A DNA stretch of 64,000 nucleotides from contig JAHQIY010000009.1 in NCBI GenBank assembly GCA_019054805.1, positions 496,001-560,000 of the forward strand. Reading direction: 5' to 3'. This stretch comes from Brachionus manjavacas. Its lineage: Eukaryota > Rotifera > Eurotatoria > Ploima > Brachionidae. The notes beneath the pieces are model-generated. The model saw only the letters and a list, made by a program, of their open reading frames with translations. It searched no databases and was not told the origin of the DNA. How positions within the stretch are numbered: position 1 is the first letter of the stretch; each line of letters begins with the position of its first letter. Below are positions 35,845 through 46,544 of the stretch, piece after piece. The translations under genes were made by a program, and so were the position numbers.

Positions 35845-36656
35845 ATGGACCATCAACATAGACGTAAGCTTTTTTTTTGTAAACCTCGGTCAAGTTTTTA
35901 ATCGAAGCCTTTTCATTTTAAGCTGGTGGTAAAACCGGAAGCGGTGGTGTCGCCTCGGCCTCAGAGACAAATAGGGACAGACGAGAAAGATTAAGACAAC
36001 TTGCTTTGGAAACCATTGACATTTTCAAGGATCCATATTTTATCAAAAATCACTTGGGAACATTTGAATGCAAGCTTTGTTTGACCCTGCACAACAATGA
36101 AGGAAGTTATTTGGCGCATACTCAAGGAAAAAAGCATCAGGCTAATTTGGCTCGTCGTGCTGCTAAAGAGCTTGCCGATGCCCCTTCTGTTCCCATGTCA
36201 TCTGCTAAACAAAATGTTGACATAAAAAAATTTGTCAAAATTGGTAGACCAGGCTACAAAGTCACTAAACAGAGAGATCCGGATACAAAACAACAAAGTC
36301 TTTTGTTTCAAATTGATTATCCGGAGATAGGTGACGGTGTTATTCCGAGACATAGATTTATGTCTGCTTATGAACAGCACATAGAGCCTCCGGACAAAAA
36401 ATGGCAATATCTGCTATTCGCAGCCGAGCCTTATGAAACGATTGCGTTCAAAGTGCCCAGCAGAGAAGTGGACAAGAATGAAAATAAATTTTGGAGTCAT
36501 TGGAATCCGATTTCAAAGCAGTTTTTTATGCAGTTGGCATTCAGAATAGAGGGATCGCAATCTGGCGGTAACTTCCCGTCGAATCAGCCTGGTATGGTGC
36601 CTATTAGACCACCCCCTCAGCTACTAACAACTCAGCCTATATATCTTTTGCAATAG
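35845..36656 (+). CDS. SF3A2: Splicing factor 3A subunit 2
   Basis: SF3A2 (SF3a66, yeast Prp11) is part of the U2 snRNP SF3a complex that helps anchor U2 at the branch point. Two exons, 35845-35863 and 35923-36656, are joined across a 59-bp intron at codon 7 (MDHQHRP) and give 250 residues. The Matrin-type C2H2 finger is at residues 56-78 (C56, C59, H72, H78; ECKLCLTLHNNEGSYLAHTQ), followed by KKFVKIGRPGYKVTKQRD and the PYETIAFKVPSRE block. The core is nearly identical to vertebrate SF3A2. The protein then ends after a short Pro-rich tail, lacking the roughly 200-residue Pro-rich repeats of the mammalian protein. A polyadenylation signal, AATAAA, lies at 36718. Confidence 0.95.
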
Positions 36657-36717
36657 ATTTTGGACAATATTTTAGAGTTTTTTCATAAAAAACTTAATTT
36701 TCTGTGTTCTTTTTGTT

Positions 36718-36723
36718 AATAAA
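36718..36723 (+). terminator. Probable SF3A2 polyadenylation signal
   Basis: AATAAA, 62 bases after the stop codon, is the first such hexamer downstream. Confidence 0.5.
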
Positions 36724-39700
36724 TGGTTGTAAAAATTAATTTTTAAATTATTAACTGCTAAGCATTATTGATTATTCAATGTTTACCGAAGATCAAGTTT
36801 TTAGAAGACTGTTATTTCAAGGTTTCTTAATGATATGCTGTAATTGACGCTAATAATAAAAGGAAAATTAAATAATTTTCCAGAAAATATTGCTACATGA
36901 ATTTGTTTTACCAAAATCTTTTTTAAATAAAATTTGATAAAAAATTTATTTTCAATGGAATAATAATAAAAATTAATGCCAGAGTTGTTTAAAAGATCCA
37001 AATTAAAAGTCTGGAGTATGGAGTTTAATAAAAACAATTTTTAAGTTTCTGACTTGAGACTTGTGACTATTTGAGATATTTTTTTGGAAAAGTTCTCCAA
37101 AAAAAATTAGAAAAAATAAAAAAGTTATAAGTGCAGACTATTTTTTGTTCGTAGTTTCCTTTAGATTCGAAACAAAAAAGCTAATTTTTTTATTTACTTA
37201 CATTTTTCAAGTTTTTTTAGTTGTTCGAAAGCTTGAGTTTATTTAATCAAGACAAAATATACCGTTGGTGTATTAAACAGAAAAATGGTAAAGTAAAAAC
37301 TGAAGTCTGAACAAACATATTGGAAAGAAATCTCACAAAAATGCTTTTTTTTATTTAATTTTCTAAATATTCTCAATATGGTATCAAAAATCAAAATTTT
37401 ACCACAAATAAAATATTTTGTTTTCATTACATTACATTTAATTCAATTAATTTAAAAGAAAAAATTCTAAATAAATTTTATCATTCTAATTAAAGACAAT
37501 TAACTAGAATTTTCTAGAAAAATAGCTTTTTATTCAAAATTGTCTAAATTATGGTTTTAATTAATAAATTTAAAAATAATTTTTTATTAATTTTATTTTT
37601 AATGTTTATATTTAAAACATACTTCTGCAATTAAGCTAGCTTAGCTAATCATTTAGATTGTTTTAAATGAAATTAATATTTTTAATAAAAAAAAATTAAT
37701 TCATTAAAATATTAATAATAAATTATTAATATAAGAATTAAAAATCGTAAAAAAAATGATCAAGATTTTTTCATATTTAATGTCTACTTTGATTTGGAAA
37801 ATTTTCAATTAAACTTTGAATTCTTAAAATTTTTAATTTATCTATAAATATATCAAAAAAACATTTTTTTAATTTCAAGCATTCGATGCGGAGAGAAAAG
37901 ATTAAAATAAAATTCAGTTTTAAATGTTATATCATAAAGATTTGTGTGCATTTTTTTATGCAAATTAGAGATTGCGAAAATTAAAATACGCTTGGCAAAT
38001 TGCTATATACCATGTATTTTTCATAATGAAATTTTTTTATCAAATAGTAAAAACGAGCCGCATTTTAAACATCTAAAGTTAATAATTATTACCTTTGTTA
38101 TTTTCATAAGTAGAAAAGACAAAAATATTTTTATATATAGTTAGGTATACTCTCATTAAATATAATAAAAACAGAGTAAATTGTGCAAATTGAATCAAAC
38201 ATTAAACAAAAAAAAAGTTTTTATTACCTTAAAAAATAATTAATAATTATCTTTTTTAATTTATTTTAAATAAAAAGCTTCCAAATATTGACTTAAAGAT
38301 TTTTTTAACTTATATAATTTTTTTTTTTTTTTAATTTCTATTTTGTATTTTACATTAATTTAAAATAATGATTTTAATTAATTTTTGTAATCTAAAAGAG
38401 CTTCAGCGCGGTACAGATAATCAAATTAATTAATAATTTGTTTACTTTAAGCTATCGAAAGACTTTATTCAGGATTCTCGAAAATGGCTAAATGACTCCT
38501 ACGATTTTAAATTAAGTTTCAGGAACAATTGATTAAAAGTTTACACAAAAATTTCATTAAAATAAAGAGAGAAAAAATAGAAAAATAATAAGAAAATAGC
38601 TTCAGAGAATGAACCAAAACCAAGTTAGTTTGAATTTTTCTTTCTAAAAGTGTAAATATCTAAATAAATTTTGAAAAAAATTTTTATAAAGAGATAATAA
38701 GTACTAATAAAAAATTTAATAAGCTGTTAATAAATGAAAAATTAACAAAAGAATTAAATAGATAATGTTTCTGAAAAATCTCCTCAAAAGATATGAGAAA
38801 TAAAATTTTTTCAAAACGAGTCAAAATGACTGATTTAGTGCTTGTTGCGTTAATTCAAAATAAAACGAATTTTTTATTTCACAATGTCATTTTTCATCAT
38901 TGTGCTTAAAAAATTATTAAAAATAAAATAATTAATCAAAAACTATCTAAAACAAACTCTTTTCAAAATTATTTTTTGCACCAAATCTAATACAACTAAT
39001 TTCTTGCTAAAATTTATGAAATTTTTCAAGAAAAATAAATTGATACCAGGAAAATCCAGATTTTATCTTCAGAGCATGGTAAAATTTTAAAATCAAAATA
39101 TTTAAATTAAGCTTTAAACTTTTCAGTTTGAATAAAAGTTTATTTATGTTAGATTTAAAATGGATTAAACCAGCTCATTATTACTGTATTCAAGTGCTGT
39201 TTAAGCTAAATGCGCTAAGCCAATTTGTTTCAACATCATTGCAGTTGTTTAAGTAAATAAAGTTTAAATTTGATTCTTAAAAAGTCGATTTTTTTCAAAG
39301 TCATTAACCAACGTCACTGCTCGATTTGTATTTAAGAAGAATTTTACTAAGAAATTTTTTGATAAAACTATATCAAATTAATTTCATAAATACTGATATT
39401 TTTTTTGGTTCAAAATTCTTAATTAAATCATTATTTTTATATATGCTCAAAAAGTGTTTAGCTTCAAAAACTTAAAAATACAGATTAGGAACGCTTGATA
39501 CTCAGAACTAAAAATAAATGGGCCCAAAATCAGGATGTTTATTTACACAGCTAAAAATATTTTAAAAAATTTCCATTTAAAAAACAAGCCCAATCAAAAA
39601 ATATTTTATTAAGTAATTATTTTAGCACATTAATCAATAAGTAAAAAAAGTCGGAAATAGTCATGAATAAATTTTATTTAAAAAAATACATTAGTTCAAC

Positions 39701-40010
39701 AATTTTTTGATTCAGACTTTGAATTATTTCTTAGAATTTAAATTACTTAGGGTCTAATTGCTTCATTTTGGTTAATTCGGATGAAAATTATTACTCGAAT
39801 GTAAACTAATGTGAGCCGGCGATCAGCATGCATCCAAATGCCAGCATCTTAGAAACAATTTTCTCAAAAGTCAAATCTGAATAATTAAATACAAAGGTTT
39901 AGCTTTCTATTTTAAATAAATATTACGAAACATAAATAAAAAAAACTTTAAAAAATCAAATTTTTTAATATTTAAATAAAATTCAACAATGGTTTATTTA
40001 GAATTCAAAG
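36724..40010. other. AT-rich intergenic DNA
   Basis: Apart from a LINE tail at 38391-38440 no element or gene is recognised over 3.3 kb. Short open frames here have extreme Lys/Asn/Ile/Phe composition and no family likeness. Confidence 0.5.
38391..38440 (+). repeat. LINE 3' tail
   Basis: TCTAAAAGAGCTTCAGCGCG, then GTACAGATAATCAAATTAAT: stem-loop and A/T tail with a few changes. No coding part precedes it. Confidence 0.65.
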
Positions 40011-41045
40011 ATGACTGCTTTGGTCCAAGGCTCAGAACTAAAACAAAAACTTCAAAATTCCAAATTCAAGCGAAAGCCGATGCCTGTCGATTTCCAGGAA
40101 GCGCAAACGCCCATGATCAATGAAACCAGGGACACCTCTTCAACTCCAAGCTATTCATCCAGCTTCAACGACTTTAACTACATGTATTCGGACACGCACC
40201 GAAAAAAAACAGACTTGGACATTGACAACTCGATCAACCAGTACCAGATGAATGAAATAATGGACAGACTTAAAAGCCAAGAGACAAAAATGGCCCTAAA
40301 ATCAAAACACTCGCATGCCTATAAGGAAATAATTACTAGTTTATTGAATGACAATTTGATTGCTTATTCGAAACAATATGATTTGTATATTGGTGAAGAG
40401 CCGCAAGTGACTCGGATAAGCCATCCGGAGCTGAATGTTGAAGAAAGAGCCCTGGAGTTTAAGATTGATAAAAAGACTATTTTGAAGCCCAAAGTGAAAA
40501 GAAACCATTCGCTGGCAAACAATGCGGCTCAGAATACAACCAAGTTTGCATCACACCGCTCCGATTTGACTCTTCCGGCTATTAATGACGATCGAGCGGA
40601 CGCAGCCACCAAAAAAAGTCGTCCCAGCACCAAACTAAGCTTCTCAACTCGAACAGGTTCCAGTTTTTCAATGAACACACAGCGGGACGAGCAGTCACGA
40701 AAGGCTTCTTTGCACGATCCCAAAAGCGACTGTGCCACCCATCGTTCCAGGATTACAGACTTGATTTTTAGAGGCTATAGCCACGAAGAAATGCACTTGT
40801 TAGAAAATGACAATGTTAGTGTAAATGTAGTGCCTATTAAACAACCTAATAGTTATGTTACCCCTAGTTTTATGATCAGGCGCTTTGATTTAAGCGAGCC
40901 CAAGCAACTGGAGCTTGCCAAACAGGACATTTACAAGCGCTATTCGTTCATAAATGACAAAAGTGTTAAGCTCTCAAGGCATCTAAAGTACAATGTGGCT
41001 GCTAAGGCTTCGCACAAAATAGCGAAGCCTAAACAATTAGAATGA
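40011..41045 (+). CDS. Unrecognised 344-residue protein
   Basis: A single open frame from an ATG at 40011 to TGA at 41045, with balanced codon use unlike the surrounding AT-rich DNA, so I regard it as a real gene. I do not recognise a family. The protein is hydrophilic, with no signal peptide or membrane segment. It has a Ser/Thr-rich N-terminal third, a helical middle (NQYQMNEIMDRLKSQETKMA, then YKEIITSLLNDNLIAYSKQY), a basic Ser-rich linker, and a C-terminal block that looks structured (ITDLIFRGYSHEEMHLLEND, VTPSFMIRRFDLSEP, KQDIYKRYSFINDKSVKL). The ATG follows AAAG, so an upstream non-coding exon or an additional coding exon is possible. An AATAAA lies at 41129. It stands alone between long intergenic stretches. 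Confidence 0.75.
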   Translation: MTALVQGSELKQKLQNSKFKRKPMPVDFQEAQTPMINETRDTSSTPSYSSSFNDFNYMYSDTHRKKTDLDIDNSINQYQMNEIMDRLKSQETKMALKSKHSHAYKEIITSLLNDNLIAYSKQYDLYIGEEPQVTRISHPELNVEERALEFKIDKKTILKPKVKRNHSLANNAAQNTTKFASHRSDLTLPAINDDRADAATKKSRPSTKLSFSTRTGSSFSMNTQRDEQSRKASLHDPKSDCATHRSRITDLIFRGYSHEEMHLLENDNVSVNVVPIKQPNSYVTPSFMIRRFDLSEPKQLELAKQDIYKRYSFINDKSVKLSRHLKYNVAAKASHKIAKPKQLE

Positions 41046-42017
41046 GATGTTCTAATTGACTTTTTGCCTTATTTTTTTTGTTAGAACCCAAATATTATAA
41101 TTTAAATTATTTTAAAAAGTTAAATTTAAATAAATATTTACTTTTTTTTTAAATCTTTTGTTTTGGTTAATTAAAAAGTCGATTTTAAATTGATATTTAG
41201 CAAAAGTTCTGCCTAGTTGCTAGGCTTAAATGGTAATTTAGTTGTTTTTTTTTATGGTTATGGCAAATAATTAAATTAGAAGCATTAAAAGCTATTTTGT
41301 GAAAAATATGTTTTGATTTTTTACATTTTACTTGCTAACATCATCACTCTAAATTTCAAGCTATGGTAAAAATCGAAAGAAGATAAAATTAAAAATCTCC
41401 CTTTTAATCACTTAATATTTTTCTGGTTATTTTTTTTTAAAAAGATATGGGTCAATGTAAAAAAAAAAATTGAATTTTTGATTATTTTTTTGAAATATTG
41501 ACGAACTGAACTCAAAATTTCAAAAATCTGAAAATCTGTGGTCTTTTTAAAATATTTATAAGCTCAAAGTTATAATCAATGTTATACTCAAAATGGTCAT
41601 TTCTTAGTCTATTTTTTAGATTTTTTTCAACTTTTTTTAAACAGTCAACTTGTTCTTAAAGAAAAAAATTAAAGTTTGATCATTGAATAACTAAATAAAT
41701 TTTTTGAGTTAAAAAAAAGTTGTTCATGTTGTTTCTCGTTTGTTGTAAATCCAGATCCAAAGTGATGGAATCTTTTGTTTTTATTTGTTGTCCTGATTGC
41801 TAATGATCAATTGCCTTCATGGATCAATTTGTACGATGCTTCTTCCAAAACATGTTTCAAAACATTCTTGGTTGTAATGAACAGTCTTAGCCATCGCTTT
41901 TCTATTCAAGATACGTCATAATCATAAGCTGCATCAAGGTTGTTTAGGATTGCTAGTTTCGAAAAATTCCAATTGTTGATTCATAGTTATCTTCTGATGA
42001 TGAAAATGAATCATCTG

Positions 42018-42660
42018 CTAGTAGTAGTGATTTATAGCTACAGCATGATTACGCGAGTTAATCACGCAGAGCGCGTCAACCGAAATTGACGCCCTGTGGC
42101 AGTTGTCCAGTGCTTGCCCAACTTTCTCTTCAAGGAGATTACTGAAGAGGCGTTTATAAATTCATCTGGTAACGAGTTCCAGCTTTTTGCTAATCGATTT
42201 TTAAAGTATCCTCTGTGGTATCCTCTAGCGCAGCCTAGATCTGGTTCTTAGTACCAATTATTTCATCTATTCTGTTTTCAGATTTGTATTTTTGAGTGAG
42301 GCTTTCTCTTATTCTCTTTTCGAATAGTGAAGAAAGGCCAAGATAGTCGCATATAGCTTTGAAATTTAGGACTTTGAGTTTATGAGATACTTTGGTGGCT
42401 CTGTGCTGATTTTTTCTTGTGCATTTGTTTCTATTTTGGTGTATGGACAACAGGAAGGTAATGCAAATTCGATTTAAGGTCTGATATAGCTAGTGTACAT
42501 TTTTTTCTCGAGCTCAGGGTCTCTGTATGTGAAGCCTAGTTTTAGGAAGCCTTAAAATCAATTTGCTTTTGAGGCAGCTTCATTAACTTGGTGTGTTGGT
42601 TTTAAAATTGTTTGACATAAGTATTCCAAGGTTGCGTTTTTAAGATAACAAAAAAGATGC
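42018..42660 (-). pseudogene. CR1/L2-like LINE remnant, C-terminal end
   Basis: Minus-strand frames read, with frameshifts, GFTYRDPELEKKMYTSYIRP, then RATKVSHKLKVLNFKAICDY and LGLSSLFEKRIRESLTQKYK, then GYFKNRLAKSWNSLPDEFIN. These are the final blocks of a LINE RT protein (polyprotein end motif WNSLP). The element ends near 42018 in a short CACTACTACTA run, the (TAC)n tail type seen elsewhere in the window. Confidence 0.7.
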
Positions 42661-43564
42661 CCGGATGACATTGCTTGTGCATGTAATTAAAAAAAAATGA
42701 AAAGGATTTGAAGAAAAGTGGCTGTAGTTTTATTTCATGGTCAAAAATTTACATCTGTTATCTGGAACAAAAATTCTTTAATAAAAAAATATAAAATTGT
42801 TCAAAATCGTATTGGAAAAATTAGACCAGCAATAAAATTATTTAAAAAGAATTTAAATATTAAAACTTTTTCCCTTCAAAAGATAAGTTAAACCTATGTC
42901 TCTAAATTATAATAAAATTATACTAGACTAAAGATATCAAATAACCTGAAGTTACATATATAATAGATGAAAAGAGATTAAGTTATTTAAGGTTAAAAAA
43001 ATTAAATTGACATTAAATACACTTAAAATAATGACTAAGTAAAAAAATCAATTAAATCACTGAATCAGAAAAAGTCACTCAACAAGATATTAAATTGAAT
43101 GAATTTGTTTAAATATTATTTATTGTGCTTCTCTAAAAAACTTTTTGAATTTTGTTTAAAAAGGATCTTTTTGAGTGTGTCGTAATACTTGTCGTATTTT
43201 ATTCGGACTCTTTTTTTCAGTTCTTCAAAAGATTTTCTATATTCGTTTACAGATATCTTGACTAGAATTCAGGATATTTTTATCAGAAAAATTAGAAATT
43301 CGTCTAAAATTTTTTTCTTCTTCCCGCTAATAATTTTTTATGAAGAAATTTATGAAATTACAAAGCAAATTCATTCTTTCAATTCATGATAAAATATTCT
43401 TTTACTTCTTGTTCACAATTTAGGACCTGGCAAATAAAAATTTCAATAGAATAGTCTTATTTTACGATTTTTTCAAAATTTGTAAAAATTAAAAATTGGT
43501 TTTAATCTTATAAATATGCTAAATAAGAGAAAAAAGTAATGATTAATTTAAATTTTTTTTCAAT

Positions 43565-43601
43565 TGTTTATTTGTACCGTAATTAACAAGAGACCTTCAA
43601 A
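43565..43601 (-). repeat. Degenerate LINE 3' tail, minus orientation
   Basis: The reverse complement reads TTTGAAGGTCTCTTGTTAAT, then TACGGTACAAATAAACAA, matching the tail layout with an eroded stem. Confidence 0.5.
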
Positions 43602-43660
43602 TTAAAATAATTTAATTAATTTTTTTCAATCTAAATTAGAAGTTAGAAATTATTTAGATA

Positions 43661-44215
43661 CAGTACCGATTTGACAAGTGGATTTCTGGTAATTTTACGT
43701 AATATTACGTAAAATTACTTTGTAACAAAAAGTAAATTTACGTATTTTTACGTAATTTTACGTATATTTACGTAAATTTACGTAAAAATTGGTAAAAATG
43801 AAAATGCCAAAAAAGCCCGATTTTTTGAATTTTTTATTATTTTCTAATAAAATTTGAAAAAATTAGTTTCTATTTATTAAATAAAATTTTACCAAAAGTT
43901 ACTTTTTTTTACCATATTTTACCATTTTTACAAAAATTTACGTAAAAATTAGTAAAAAAAAGTAACTTTTGGTAAAATTTTATTTAATAAATAGAAACTA
44001 ATTTTTTCAAATTTTATTAGAAAATAATAAAAAATTCAAAAAATCGGGCTTTTTTTTGGCATTTTCATTTTTACCAATTTTTACGTAAATTTACGTAAAT
44101 ATACGTAAAATTACGTAAAAATACGTAAATTTACTTTTTGTTACAAAGTAATTTTACGTAATATTACGTAAATTTACGTAAAATTACCAGAAATCCACTT
44201 GTCAAATCGGTACTG
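43661..44215. mobile_element. 555-bp near-perfect foldback element (Tc1/mariner-like MITE)
   Basis: The two arms, each roughly 250 bases or more, are reverse complements of each other with almost no mismatches by eye, around a loop of about 40 bases near 43920-43960. The termini are CAGTACCGATTTGACAAGTG and its complement, flanked by TA on both sides (43659-43660 and 44216-44217), as expected for a Tc1/mariner-type TA duplication. The outer arm is rich in TACGTAA repeats. There is no coding capacity. The element is non-autonomous and, given how well the arms match, young or maintained by arm-to-arm conversion. Confidence 0.85.
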
Positions 44216-44744
44216 TATTTAAAAATTCAAAAAAAATCAAAGCTGTCTTTTATTCATATTTAGACTGACTTCAGTGATCGGATTGATTTAGAAAAAATTT
44301 AATTATTTATCGAAAGTTTGTTTAATAAAAAGAGAGTAAGATTTAGAAATCAAAAATTATAAACTCTGCTTGAATAAATTAAGGTAATACAATTGCCCGT
44401 AATATTGCCGTATTTTGTTCACTCACAAAAATAAACTAAGTTTCGCACAAACTGCAATTATGTAAAGCTTTTTATTTAAAAATTTTAATTTTAGTCTTAA
44501 TTCAACAAATATATGCTTGGTGTAAGCTCGAAAAAACTGCGTTCAAAAAGCGTATGTAACAAAGACTCATGAAAATACTGCAGTTCATGAACATATAAAA
44601 ATTTAATATTAAAAAAATATAAGTTTATATTTAAGTCTTGATAAAAATGTAATAAATTTTAAAAGCTATTTCTTGGACACTTGTCCGTAATGTTTATTTC
44701 AAGCATTTAATTTTTAGATTTAAGAAGCTACCAACTAAATCAAG

Positions 44745-46439
44745 ATGGCTTTTACAGTCCGAAACTTGGGCAAATTGACAAAAAATTTCAAAAAAAATGT
44801 AAAAAATTTTCTTTACGTAAAATTCACTTAGTCAGTTTACAAATAAATTTTTTTCTTCAAGTTGATCTTGCCTTCAAGATTAGCCAACTCTCAAAGTTAT
44901 GAGCAACTAATTAACAGCATGCCGGAGACCAGAGTAACCACTCTTTCAAATGGTATGAGAGTGGCCACTGAGGACTACGGTTTTCCAACCTGCACAGTAA
45001 TTAACCATAATGCTCAAAAATTCAATTTTAATTATCTAATAAAGGTCGGCATCTGGATCGATGCTGGTAGTCGTTTTGAAACCGAAAAAACAAACGGAAC
45101 TGCCCACTTTTTGGAGCATATGGCTTTCAAAGTAGAAAAAAATGCCAAAAAAATAATTTTCAAAAATTAGCTCTTTTTTTTAAATTAGGGAACTAAACGC
45201 AGAACTCAAACTGATTTGGAATTGGAAGTAGAAAACATGGGAGCTCACTTAAATGCTTACACATCAAGAGAACAAACTGTCTATTACGCTAAAGCATTCA
45301 GCAAAGATTTGCCAAAGGCAGTTGACATTCTATCGGACATCCTGCAGAACAGCACTTTGGGTGAAGCCGAAATCGAAAGAGAGAGAGGAGTTATCCTGAG
45401 AGAAATGCAAGAAGTAGAGACCAATTTACAAGAGGTTGTATTCGATCACCTGCACGCAACTGCTTTTCAGGGAACTCCACTGGGACGCACTATCCTAGGA
45501 CCTACCGAAAACATCAAATCAATTACCGCTAAAGACTTGCGTGACTACATAAACACTCATTACAAGCCGTCTCGAATGGTTCTAGCTGCTGCCGGCGGTG
45601 TCAACCATGACGAATTGGTCAAACTTGCCGAACAACACTTTGGCTCGCTCAGAGCCGACAGCAACACACAAGTCCAGGGATTGGAGCCGTGCAGATTCAC
45701 TGGTAGTGAGATCCGAGTCCGAGATGACGACATGAGACTGGCTCATGTGGCTATAAGTGTCGAGGGCACATCTTGGTCTGATGCTGACACCATACCATTG
45801 ATGGTTGCCAGCACCATGTTGGGAAGTTGGGACAGGTTGAAAAAATAAAAATAAAATTAAAAAAATAAAGATTTATTCTAAATTTTATTAGATCAATGGG
45901 AAGTGGAGGTAATACTGGTAGTCGATTAGCTCAAGATAGTGCAAAATTCAACCTTTGCCATAGTTTCCAGGCGTTCAATACATGCTATGCTGACACTGGT
46001 CTCTGGGGTGTTTACTTTGTTACCGACAGATTGAAAATAGATGACTTTATGATTTCTTTACACGAAGAATGGTAAGATAAGTGATTAAGAAAGTAGAGTT
46101 GTTTTTTTTTAAATGAATTCAAGGATGAGATTGTGTACCAGTGTGACCGAGGCCGAAGTGAACCGAGCCAAAAATTTGTTGAGAACGAACATTTTGTTGC
46201 AGTTGGACGGCTCGACTCCAATCTGTGAAGAAATTGGTCGCCAACTTTTGGTCTATAACAGACGTTTGCCATTAGCTGAATTGGAAGAGCGTATTGACGC
46301 AGTGAATGCAAATGTGATCCGTAAAGTAGCTATGAAATATATTTATGATCAGTGTCCTGCGATATCGGGTGTTGGTCCAGTAGAACAATTGCCAGATTAC
46401 AATAGAACAAGAGGTCGTATGTGGCTAGCTAGATTTTAG
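44745..46439 (+). CDS. PMPCB: Mitochondrial processing peptidase, beta subunit
   Basis: This is the catalytic subunit of the matrix peptidase that removes presequences from imported proteins. Six exons (44745-44798, 44862-44996, 45045-45131, 45189-45835, 45892-46071 and 46124-46439) give 472 residues, close to the human length of 489. The first 35 residues are basic and lack acidic residues, as in a mitochondrial presequence ([17 protein letters not shown]). The inverted zinc motif HFLEH is at residues 84-88, with a downstream Glu in ILREMQEVE (near 164); these separate it from the inactive complex III core homologues. [20 protein letters not shown] and WLARF at the end are typical. All junctions are GT..AG. 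Intron 2 is 48 nt long, a multiple of three without a stop. An AATAAA lies at 46539. Confidence 0.95.
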
Positions 46440-46538
46440 AATTAGAAAGCAAAAAAGTCTGAAAATGAATTTTAAAAAAATGTTAAACTTTTATGATAAA
46501 AGCCAAACTAAAAATATATTTTTTTTTCAAAATTTATC

Positions 46539-46544
46539 AATAAA
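46539..46544 (+). terminator. Probable PMPCB polyadenylation signal
   Basis: AATAAA, 100 bases after the stop codon. Confidence 0.45.

Larger units (their letters stand above)
41135..44744. other. Intergenic DNA with two mobile-element traces
   Basis: This stretch contains a minus-strand LINE remnant (42018-42660), a LINE tail at 43565-43601 (-) and the large foldback element at 43661-44215. The remainder is AT-rich with no gene seen. The last 100 bases should contain the PMPCB promoter. Confidence 0.5.

Noticed and set aside
44745-46439. Complex III core protein 1 (UQCRC1) as alternative to MPP beta
   Set aside because: The zinc motif HFLEH and the downstream Glu are intact and the [16 protein letters not shown] block is MPP beta-like; core proteins have usually lost catalytic residues.
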